Source: an uncultured Verrucomicrobiota bacterium (GTDB lineage Bacteria; Verrucomicrobiota; Kiritimatiellia; RFP12; UBA1067). From it: a DNA stretch of 14,234 nt. A program made the position numbers and the translations under genes. Position 1 is the stretch's first letter. Each line of letters begins with the position of its first letter. Shown here piece after piece: positions 6,424 to 14,234 of the stretch. A model generated the notes under the pieces. The model had not been told where the DNA came from. It worked only from the letters and a program-made list of their open reading frames with translations, and searched no databases. The stretch covers positions 1-14,234 of the forward strand of contig CAMZET010000011.1 of NCBI GenBank assembly GCA_947305825.1, given 5' to 3'.

Positions 6424-6451
6424 GAGGGGTGAGGGTTGAGAGTTAGGAGTT
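6424..6451 (+). repeat. Four degenerate 7-bp tandem repeats
   Basis: Consecutive heptamers read GAGGGGT, GAGGGTT, GAGAGTT, AGGAGTT. They form a short purine-rich array that crosses the stop codon of the glycosylase gene (6443-6445), so the last codons of that gene are made of repeat units. Arrays of this kind tend to change copy number by slippage. Confidence 0.55.
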
Positions 6452-7129
6452 GTGCGCGCGGGCGGCGGTTTGTTCGACGATGCGGACGCCGCCGACGCGC
6501 GAGCCAGGGTCGGTAAGCCCGTCCAGCGCTCCTCCGGCGACTTCCCAAAAGTACAGGCTCGCTACGCTTCCGTACGGCGAGAGCCGGCGACGGTATTTCT
6601 CGAAGAGTTGTTTCGTGATTTTCCTGTGGCGGTAGACCATCCTCATTCCACGTTGTATGCCGAAATCCCCGAAACTCAACACGTCTGGACGCCCGAGCGA
6701 GAAAAGCAGGAGCATTTCCGCCGTCCACGTCCCGATTCCTTTTAGCGACGAAAGCGCGGCTATCACCTCTGCGTCAGGCAACCCGGAAAGAGCGTCTATG
6801 TCGAATTCGCCGGAAGCCACTTTCGCGGCGAAATCCTTGACGTATTCGACTTTGCGCATCGACAGCCCGCAGGTGCGCAGCGCACTGGCGTCGGTGGAGA
6901 CTATGGCGAGCGGCGATACGTCCCCTTTCAGGCAATCCCGCAGTCTTCGCCATATCGCCTGCGCCGCGCTCCCGGAAACCTGCTGACCGGCGATGTTGCG
7001 CACAACGCACGAAAACAAATCCGGGTGAATCTCGCGCCTTATGAAGCCGATGCGCTCGATTGCGCTCGCCAGGCGCTTGTCGCGAGATTTTAGATATTCG
7101 ATTTCTTTCTCTCCGTATTCGAATGTCAT
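6443..7129 (-). CDS. AlkA-type DNA-3-methyladenine glycosylase
   Basis: Base-excision repair enzyme of the HhH-GPD superfamily that removes alkylated bases from DNA. IAGQQVSGSAA (46-56) is the usual conserved helix. The helix-hairpin-helix is LKGIGTWTAEM (129-139), and the catalytic aspartate is most likely D155 in SFGDFGIQRG (the equivalent of AlkA Asp238). LSPYGSVASLYFWE (183-196) matches the family's C-terminal signature. At 228 residues it lacks the extra N-terminal domain of E. coli AlkA, as many bacterial versions do. The tail after about residue 199 looks unconserved and ends in the tandem repeat. The ATG at 7129 has AAAGGAG about 6 nt upstream. It starts 32 nt after the SNF2 helicase gene and is probably co-transcribed, consistent with a joint DNA repair role. 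Confidence 0.85.
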   Translation of the reverse strand: MTFEYGEKEIEYLKSRDKRLASAIERIGFIRREIHPDLFSCVVRNIAGQQVSGSAAQAIWRRLRDCLKGDVSPLAIVSTDASALRTCGLSMRKVEYVKDFAAKVASGEFDIDALSGLPDAEVIAALSSLKGIGTWTAEMLLLFSLGRPDVLSFGDFGIQRGMRMVYRHRKITKQLFEKYRRRLSPYGSVASLYFWEVAGGALDGLTDPGSRVGGVRIVEQTAARAHNS

Positions 7130-7161
7130 GGGAAGCTCCTTTCACGGCAATTCGTCCGCAG

Positions 7162-9588
7162 TCACGACTCGACGCCACCGAACACGCAAGTTTCGAGTTC
7201 CGAGCGCGAGATGGAAGCGAAGAAGTTCTCGCCGGCGGCGACGAGCGACCCGGCTGCGGCCAATTTGCGTTCGAGGAGTGCGTCTATGCGCTCCTCAAGC
7301 GTTCCGGCGGTGATGAAGAGGTGAACGAATACGGTAGACGATTGCCCGATGCGGTGGGCACGGTCGGTGGCTTGCGCTTCCACGGCAGGATTCCACCAGC
7401 GGTCGTAGTGGATTACGTGAGTGGCCTTGGTGAGGTTCAGGCCGAAGCCGCCGGCGCGAAGTGAAAGCAGCAAAGCGTTCGGTCCGGGCTCGTTGAAAGC
7501 GGCAATGTCCTGCTCGCGCTGCTGCGGAGTGCGTCCGCCATGCAAAAACGGGAAATTGCGCTTGAAGCGCTTTTCCAGCGCGTTGCGGAGGATGGCGCCG
7601 ACTTTCGCGTACTGGGTGAAAACGAGCGCGGACTCGCCGGCCTCGAATATCCCCTCCAGCAAATCGAAAAGGCGGGCGAGTTTCCCGGTATCGTCCAAAT
7701 CGTCTGCGGCGTTCTGTCCCGTCAGGCCGTCGCAGACTAGTTTCAGACGCGTAATGAGCGCGAAAATGTCGCCTTGCGAGCGTTCGCTTGAGCGCCAGTC
7801 TTCGAGTTCGGCGTCGTAGGCGGCGCGCGAACGCGCGGAGAGTTCGCAGAACTCGCGTATTTCGCGCTTTGGGCCGAGTTCGGCGGCGACGCCCGGGTCG
7901 GACTTCAGACGCCTGAGCACGAACGGCTCCAGGGCGCGGCGCAGGCGGCGCCCCGCCTCGGCGTGCGGGTCGGCCGCAAGCGGCTTGGCGAAGCGCTCGG
8001 CGAACTCTGCGCGGTCAGGCAAAAAGCCGGGGTTGAGAAAGCGTTCGAGACTCCAGAGGTCGGCGACGGAATTCTCGACCGGCGTGCCCGTGAGGGCGAT
8101 GCGGCACGGCGGCTGCAGGGCGCACGCCGCCCGCGCCATCTGCGTGTCGGGGTTCTTTATCGTCTGCGCTTCGTCGAGTATGAGCGCACCCCACTTCACG
8201 CCGGAGACGAGGGAATAGTCTTTCACGAAAAGGGAATAGCTCGTGAGGACGGCGTCTGCGTCGCCGGCGGCACGGGCGAAGCCGCCGGCCAAGCGGCGTT
8301 TCTCGCCATGATGGACGTAGACTTTCAGGCCCGGCGCGAAGCGCGAGAGTTCATGGCGCCAGTTGGCGACAAGGGAAAGCGGCGCGACGATTAGAGCGGG
8401 TCCGTCTTTCGCGCCGCCTGCCGGGCGGTCTTGCGCGTTGTTTGCGAGCAGCCACGCGATTGCCTGGATTGTTTTGCCCAGGCCCATGTCGTCGGCCAGG
8501 AGTGCGCCGAAGCCATTGCCGGTGAGGAATTTGAGCCAAGCGGCGCCGCGTTGCTGATAGTCGCGCAGCACCCCGGCGAAGCCGGGCGGCGATTGGATGG
8601 CTCCCACCGGCAGGTTTCCGGCGCGTCGCAGACTTTCCACGAGCCCGCGAACCCAGCCGTGCGTACGCGCTTCCGAGAGTTGCAGCCGCCCGACTGCGCC
8701 TAGGCCAAGCGCGAATGACACCGCCTCGAGACGCTTGAGCCGGCCGGGACGCGCTCGTTCCAGAACGCGCAACGCCTCGCGCAGAAGCGAGCGGTCTACC
8801 TCTATCCATTTGTCGCGGAAGAACACGATTGTCGAGCCTTGCTCCAGCAGAAAACGTATTTCCTCGGCTGTCACGATTTTGCCCGCGACGCGGATTTTGA
8901 CATCCAGCGAAGCGCTCTCGCCTGGACGGAGCGATTTGGCTGGGCTTTGACCGGTTTCGGTGTCGCGTATTTCGCAAGTCGCCTCGACGGCGGCCGGCTC
9001 GGCGTCGCCCTCGACGGCGTATCCGGCATTGCGCAAGGCGCGCGCACCGGTGCGCAGGAACGACTCGTTTTCCGCCGCCGTCAACTCCAGGGCCAGGCGT
9101 CCCGCGCCATTGCGCTTCAAGAGGCGCAGCGGACCGAACAATGAGGCGGCCTCTCCCAGCGCGCGCATCGCCGCCACGCCAGACGGGATGTCGCATTCCA
9201 GTCGCGAACGGGTGCGCCCTTCGGTAATATGCCGGAAGCAGATTGCGGAGCGAGCCGCAACGCCGGCGACGACCGGCTCCGCCCAACGTACAAGCTCTCT
9301 CGCAAATGCCGCGCATTCCTCCTCGTTCCAGCGAACAAGCCCGGTGCGGCTTTTCAGCGCCATGAGCCAGGCGTCGTGCAGGGTTTCGTGCTGCTGGTTC
9401 TCCGCGTCCGCGCTTAGCGCCGTCCGCGCCGCCTGGCGCACCGCTTCGTCCACCCAGCGCGAAACCGCTGGCGACACGGCGGCAACCGGCTGCCAGCGAG
9501 CGTGCCAGCCGTTCGCTTCGCGGCGCATCGTCGGCACGAACTCCCCTGCCGACACGACCCGCATCGCCTCTAGCTGCTCGTCTGTCAT
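7162..9588 (-). CDS. SNF2-family DEAD-like ATPase (HelZ type)
   Basis: Predicted ATP-driven double-stranded DNA translocase that remodels protein-DNA complexes. The two RecA-like lobes cover about 335-808: motif I DMGLGKT (367-373), motif II DEAQ (472-475), motif III LTGTPVENS (499-507), the FTQY segment (657-660), motif V around SLRAGGFGLNL (709-719) and motif VI DRAHRIGQ (742-749). The N-terminal region resembles the SNF2-associated module of bacterial HelZ-like proteins, with FRDKWIEVD at 257-265. No SWIM zinc finger is visible in the chain. Its ATG (9588) overlaps the stop codon of the preceding zinc-binding protein by 4 nt, indicating translational coupling and perhaps a physical partnership. 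The AlkA-type glycosylase gene follows after 32 nt. Role in repair, transcription recycling or defence cannot be separated from sequence alone. Confidence 0.92.
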   Translation of the reverse strand: MTDEQLEAMRVVSAGEFVPTMRREANGWHARWQPVAAVSPAVSRWVDEAVRQAARTALSADAENQQHETLHDAWLMALKSRTGLVRWNEEECAAFARELVRWAEPVVAGVAARSAICFRHITEGRTRSRLECDIPSGVAAMRALGEAASLFGPLRLLKRNGAGRLALELTAAENESFLRTGARALRNAGYAVEGDAEPAAVEATCEIRDTETGQSPAKSLRPGESASLDVKIRVAGKIVTAEEIRFLLEQGSTIVFFRDKWIEVDRSLLREALRVLERARPGRLKRLEAVSFALGLGAVGRLQLSEARTHGWVRGLVESLRRAGNLPVGAIQSPPGFAGVLRDYQQRGAAWLKFLTGNGFGALLADDMGLGKTIQAIAWLLANNAQDRPAGGAKDGPALIVAPLSLVANWRHELSRFAPGLKVYVHHGEKRRLAGGFARAAGDADAVLTSYSLFVKDYSLVSGVKWGALILDEAQTIKNPDTQMARAACALQPPCRIALTGTPVENSVADLWSLERFLNPGFLPDRAEFAERFAKPLAADPHAEAGRRLRRALEPFVLRRLKSDPGVAAELGPKREIREFCELSARSRAAYDAELEDWRSSERSQGDIFALITRLKLVCDGLTGQNAADDLDDTGKLARLFDLLEGIFEAGESALVFTQYAKVGAILRNALEKRFKRNFPFLHGGRTPQQREQDIAAFNEPGPNALLLSLRAGGFGLNLTKATHVIHYDRWWNPAVEAQATDRAHRIGQSSTVFVHLFITAGTLEERIDALLERKLAAAGSLVAAGENFFASISRSELETCVFGGVES

Positions 9589-10148
9589 TCGCTGCTTGCG
9601 CCGCTTTCTTCTGCGGCGGCGCCGTTGGCCGCGCCGTCATTGAGCACGTCCTGTCCCGACAGCAACGCCACTACCTGCTGCTGGACTTCCGCGAGATTTT
9701 CCAGCCTCAGACGCGGGTCGAGAATAATGAAAGAGTCTCCGCTCTTGCGGTCTTCGTAGACGCGCCGTATCGTGCCGTCCGGTTGCGGCTTTGCGGCGCG
9801 TTCGACCAGGATTTTCGAGCGTTCGAGCATGACGGCGAGGACGTAGACGACGTTTTTCATCGCGGGGTCGTCCAGGGCGACTAGGCGCCGGAGCAATTCG
9901 CCGGCATCCTCTTTCTTCAGCGGCTCGTTCTTTTCGCGGCGCACCGGCGCCGAATAAATTCCATCCCATACGGAGAAGGCTTCCCAATCGCGCCGCCAGT
10001 CGCGCCAGCATTGCGCGTGAGCGTCGAAACGCTCGTAGCCTTGCACTGTCTCGCGCAGCGCGCTTACGAGCGAAGCCCCGTCTTCGAGCGGCTTTCCGCA
10101 TACGCTGCAAGCGTGAGAGCGAGCTTTTATGTTCCATTCCTGCGACAT
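9585..10148 (-). CDS. Small zinc-binding protein coupled to SNF2
   Basis: Conserved hypothetical protein of 187 residues. C14-x2-C17 and H44-x2-C47 give four probable zinc ligands in a compact N-terminal finger. A tryptophan-rich stretch (WRDWRRDWEAF, 48-58) follows, then a mostly helical middle with LLRRLVALDD (85-94) and VYVLAVMLER (101-110), then a short strand pair ending LDPRLRLENLAEVQQQV (143-159). The tail is acidic and Ala-rich. Similar proteins with a CxxC finger and this 'RLxxLDDP...YxLAVMLERK' pattern are recalled from Verrucomicrobia and Planctomycetes, where function is unknown. The ATG at 10148 has a good AGGGAGG ribosome binding site; a longer reading frame to 10619 is an artefact overlapping the upstream gene. 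The ATGA overlap with the SNF2 gene suggests the two products are made in step. Confidence 0.8.
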   Translation of the reverse strand: MSQEWNIKARSHACSVCGKPLEDGASLVSALRETVQGYERFDAHAQCWRDWRRDWEAFSVWDGIYSAPVRREKNEPLKKEDAGELLRRLVALDDPAMKNVVYVLAVMLERSKILVERAAKPQPDGTIRRVYEDRKSGDSFIILDPRLRLENLAEVQQQVVALLSGQDVLNDGAANGAAAEESGASSE

Positions 10149-10186
10149 TATGCCTCCCTGCGTCCTGCGCCGCTTGCCGGTTCCCG

Positions 10187-12091
10187 CTATTCGAGGGACG
10201 CCTTGTTCGGCGCAGCGACTATTTTGAAGAATTGCACCGCATCGACCGGAGAGATTTCGGCAGAAAGGCGCACGGTTGCGCCGCCGGCTTGCCGCTCGCT
10301 TCCCGCAAGCGCACAGAACGGCCCGTCCGCCGCCTCCGACTCCGCCAGCGAATACCAGAGGCCCGGCACGGCTTTTACCATGAATTCGACAACTGCGCCG
10401 CTTCCGCGCAAAGCGCTCTCCGCAAACGCCGCGACCTCCGGGCGCACTCGCGCGCCGCCGACTTCCGCCTCGCCATCGAACGCCACGCGATAGACGCCGC
10501 CGACGGTTTCCTCCACTTTGAAGGCGTCGGTAATCTCCATGGCCATTTTGGCGCCGTCGGCGTCGGTCGCGTATACGGCCAGCGGCGCGTCCGGCGCGTC
10601 CAGGTCGAGCGCCTCGCACGCGAGAGTCGCCGTCGTGTCGGCATCGGGGAATACGATGCCGACCGACTGCGCCTCCTGCGGTATTTCAACCAGTTCTTCG
10701 GCATTGGTGACGATGTATTCCGTTTCGTCGAGGTAGCCGTGCGGGTCGTCTGTTTCGGCTGCCGGGTCGCGTGAAATATCCACGGAGTACCTGACGAACG
10801 CTTCGCCGCCGACGGTGACGCATTCGGCCGAGACGGGGCCGACGATGAAGTCGGCGGCGTTTTCGCCTAGGACGGCTACGTCGAACGAGTCGAGCGCGAG
10901 AGTCGGCGCGCCGCCTTTGGCCGAAAAGAGGACGTGTCTGGCGGCGGCGGTCACGTTTGTCACGCCCACTGTCGCTCGCACAGCCTTCGTTGTGTTGGTC
11001 GCGACGCCGCCGGCGAACACGACTCCGTCGCCGCCGGTCGCCGCCGGAACGACTATGCCGCCGCCGTCGAACTCCAGCGCCGCCGTGCCCTGCGCCGTAG
11101 TCGCGCCGCCGAATACGATTCTGCCGTTCCACACGGCCAGAGCAATCGGCCCGTCCAGCCTCGCCTGCGACAGGTCTAGCGTGAAATCGCGCTTTCCGTA
11201 ACTCCCGTTTACCGCAAGCGTCGTCGCGCTGTCTGCGCCAAGCGTCGTGGCGAGACGAAGCGTCGTGTTCGCCATGAAGTATATTGCCGTGTCGGAGTCG
11301 AACCAGAAGCCCCGGTTTGGCACGTCGGACATGTCGGCTTCATCGGCGACATAGAGGTCGGCATGGTCGAACTCCACCGCCTTGGCGCAAAACGCCGCCG
11401 GATTTCCGCCCAATGAACGGCCGGATTGGATTGTCGGGAGCGGCCTTGTCCCGGTGCCGTCCGCGCTGAGCAAGCTGTAGCGGAATACGAACCTTCCCGT
11501 GAAAGCGCTATTGTCGCCGTCGATGTAGAGATTTACACCGCCGACGTACAGCGATGTCACAAGGAGCGTGCCAATGCCGGAAATGTCCGAGGAAAGCCGG
11601 TATTCGGAGTTGAAACCGTTGTCGCAGGCGATGACGGCCGGAAGCGAGTCGCTCGCCGTCACATTGATGGTCCCGGAGAGCGTCTGCGATTTTCCGCTAT
11701 TGGACACCGGCGATTGGAAAGCGAAGAAGCCCCCGTCCGCAAGCACGAGATTGTTTATCTCGTAGCCGCCATTCATGCAGAAGAGGTTTTTGGCCCAGTC
11801 CGACTGCAGGGAGCCGGGAACGCCGTTGTAGCCGCCGGAAAGCGTGAGCGAGTCGCCCCGGAAAGTCTGCGTGCGCGAGCCGTCTGTGAGGTTGGAGCGG
11901 ACCTGCCGCATTCCTGAAATGAAATAGTCGTTGCCGGCCGAGGCGGCTTTGCCGTTGCTCCAGGTGGATGCGGACGTCCAGTAGTTGTTCTGGCCCATGC
12001 CTGCGACGCAGTAGACGTCATCGGCGGCGGCGCTTCTGGGGAGCGCCGCCGCGAGAAAGAGAAATGAAGCGAGAAGGTTAAGCGGCTTCAT
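10187..12091 (-). CDS. Secreted beta-rich surface protein
   Basis: Function unknown. A classical signal peptide covers residues 1-23 (charged start, LLASFLFLAAAL core, likely cut after AAA before D24); there is no lipobox. The mature 611 residues are rich in Gly, Ala, Ser, Thr and Val in alternating patterns that suggest beta-helix or stacked beta-sandwich folding. The first part, with W38, W44 and 'SAGNDYFISG', resembles the repeat units of large secreted proteins in Kiritimatiellota and autotransporter-like passengers. No outer-membrane barrel, sorting signal or catalytic motif is visible at the C-terminus, which instead has a short module ending VQFFKIVAAPN. It starts 12 nt after pyrF, so it shares that transcript despite an unrelated role. 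The likely location is outside the cytoplasm, perhaps the cell surface. Confidence 0.7.
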   Translation of the reverse strand: MKPLNLLASFLFLAAALPRSAAADDVYCVAGMGQNNYWTSASTWSNGKAASAGNDYFISGMRQVRSNLTDGSRTQTFRGDSLTLSGGYNGVPGSLQSDWAKNLFCMNGGYEINNLVLADGGFFAFQSPVSNSGKSQTLSGTINVTASDSLPAVIACDNGFNSEYRLSSDISGIGTLLVTSLYVGGVNLYIDGDNSAFTGRFVFRYSLLSADGTGTRPLPTIQSGRSLGGNPAAFCAKAVEFDHADLYVADEADMSDVPNRGFWFDSDTAIYFMANTTLRLATTLGADSATTLAVNGSYGKRDFTLDLSQARLDGPIALAVWNGRIVFGGATTAQGTAALEFDGGGIVVPAATGGDGVVFAGGVATNTTKAVRATVGVTNVTAAARHVLFSAKGGAPTLALDSFDVAVLGENAADFIVGPVSAECVTVGGEAFVRYSVDISRDPAAETDDPHGYLDETEYIVTNAEELVEIPQEAQSVGIVFPDADTTATLACEALDLDAPDAPLAVYATDADGAKMAMEITDAFKVEETVGGVYRVAFDGEAEVGGARVRPEVAAFAESALRGSGAVVEFMVKAVPGLWYSLAESEAADGPFCALAGSERQAGGATVRLSAEISPVDAVQFFKIVAAPNKASLE

Positions 12092-12103
12092 CGCTCTTCG
12101 GGC

Positions 12104-12802
12104 TTACGGCAATTCGGCGAGGATGTCTCTGGCGGCCTGGGCCGGGTCAATCGCAGCGAGGACTGGGCGGCCGACGACGAGATGGGTGGCGCCGTCGCGA
12201 GCGGCATCGGCCGGGGTCGCAACGCGCTTCGGGTCTCCCAAGGCCGCGCTCGCCGGGCGCACTCCCGGCGTCACCAGCAGCGTCCCCGCCGGCAGCGCCG
12301 CCGAAAGCGCGCCGACCTCCTTCGGCGAGCACACGAGCCCGTTCGCGCCGTTCGCCGTCGCGAACTTCGCCATCGCCATCACCTGCTCCGCAGCCGTGCG
12401 CCCCGCCACGCCTATGTCGCGCAAGTCCGCGTCGTCCAGCGACGTCAGCACCGTGACGGCCAGGATGCGCGGAGCCGCCGCGCCGAACTCCGCCGCCGCT
12501 TCCGCAGCCGCCTTCACCATCGCCGCGCCGCCCACCGAATGTATCGTCATCAAATCCACTCCAAGCTTCCCGCCGGAACGCACCGCGCGCTCCACAGTCC
12601 GCGGTATGTCGTGGAACTTGAGGTCGAGAAACACCTTCTTCCCAAGCCCCTTCACCGCCTTGACCACGTCCGGGCCTTCCGCCGTGAAAAGTTCTAGCCC
12701 TATCTTGTAGAAACCGACGGCGTCGCCGATTTGCTTTACTTTCGCTTCCGCCTCGGCGCGCGTCTGCACGTCGAGCGCCACTATGAGTTCAGGTCTGTTC
12801 AT
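12104..12802 (-). CDS. pyrF: Orotidine-5'-phosphate decarboxylase
   Basis: Last step of UMP synthesis: decarboxylation of OMP to UMP in the cytosol. The catalytic array is intact: D11 and K33 at the ends of early strands, and D60, K62 and D65 within DLKFHDIP (60-67), the family signature. MTIHSVGG (85-92), TPGVRP (178-183) and VVGRPV (209-214), with phosphate-binding R212, follow in the expected order of the TIM barrel. The length of 232 residues is typical of the bacterial short type. No obvious ribosome binding site precedes the ATG at 12802, and the gap from purB is 39 nt, so translation may depend on re-initiation or the start may be weak. It is followed after 12 nt by the secreted protein gene. 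Confidence 0.95.
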   Translation of the reverse strand: MNRPELIVALDVQTRAEAEAKVKQIGDAVGFYKIGLELFTAEGPDVVKAVKGLGKKVFLDLKFHDIPRTVERAVRSGGKLGVDLMTIHSVGGAAMVKAAAEAAAEFGAAAPRILAVTVLTSLDDADLRDIGVAGRTAAEQVMAMAKFATANGANGLVCSPKEVGALSAALPAGTLLVTPGVRPASAALGDPKRVATPADAARDGATHLVVGRPVLAAIDPAQAARDILAELP

Positions 12803-12841
12803 TGCTGCTGTAGCTTGTCTTGTGCTGTGGAAATCATGCCG

Positions 12842-14221
<1,380 letters not shown>

Positions 14222-14234
14222 TATTTTGCCCGCG

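Noticed and set aside
8351..9640. 429-codon frame inside the SNF2 gene
   Set aside because: Basic, motif-free translation in another frame of the real helicase gene.
10149..10619. N-terminal extension of the zinc-binding protein to a start at 10619
   Set aside because: The extension overlaps the 3' part of the secreted protein gene and translates as Arg/Gly-rich shadow. The ATG at 10148 has a strong ribosome binding site.
11560..11580. TGGCACG-N4-TTGT on the minus strand, resembling a sigma54 promoter
   Set aside because: It lies in the middle of the secreted protein's coding region, lacks the -12 GC, and no gene starts shortly downstream.

Overview
The window is a dense, GC-rich bacterial chromosome segment. 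The best guess at origin is a member of the PVC superphylum, most likely a gut-type Kiritimatiellota/Verrucomicrobia-like lineage. This rests on the style of the secreted tryptophan- and glycine-rich surface protein, the small zinc-binding protein coupled to an SNF2 helicase (a pairing recalled from Verrucomicrobia and Planctomycetes), and the overall gene mix. It is an inference from protein style, not a proven assignment.

Layout. Bases 2-1566 are a complete IS4-family insertion sequence. It has 12-bp perfect terminal inverted repeats, its own promoter, and a transposase with intact DDE and YREK residues. The left flank of the element is outside the window. Just right of the IS is a strong sigma70-type promoter driving an exported, lipid-anchored flavodoxin (1672-2277), which ends in an intrinsic terminator. 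Everything after that is on the minus strand, so it reads from the right edge towards the flavodoxin gene.

The right-hand block is a closely packed run, in transcription order: purB, pyrF, a secreted beta-rich protein, a small CxxC/HxxC zinc-binding protein, an SNF2/HelZ-type helicase (start and stop overlapping by 4 nt), and an AlkA-type DNA glycosylase. Gaps are -4 to 39 nt and no terminator is visible inside the run, so one transcript from the purB promoter is plausible. It would join nucleotide synthesis to DNA repair and remodelling. A second minus-strand block follows: an M20 metallodipeptidase with its own extended -10 promoter, a NifA-like GAF/AAA+/Fis sigma54 activator, and a Stealth-family sugar-phosphate transferase whose 3' end runs into the flavodoxin terminator.

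The points most worth a second look are: a 9-bp inverted repeat that would hide the transposase ribosome binding site only in transcripts entering from outside the IS; extended -10 elements placed so close to the M20 and purB starts that leaderless or near-leaderless mRNAs are predicted; the zinc protein-SNF2-glycosylase cassette; and the enhancer-binding regulator paired with a Stealth transferase. No RNA genes, CRISPR arrays or prophage genes were seen, and no stretch over 300 bases lacks a gene.
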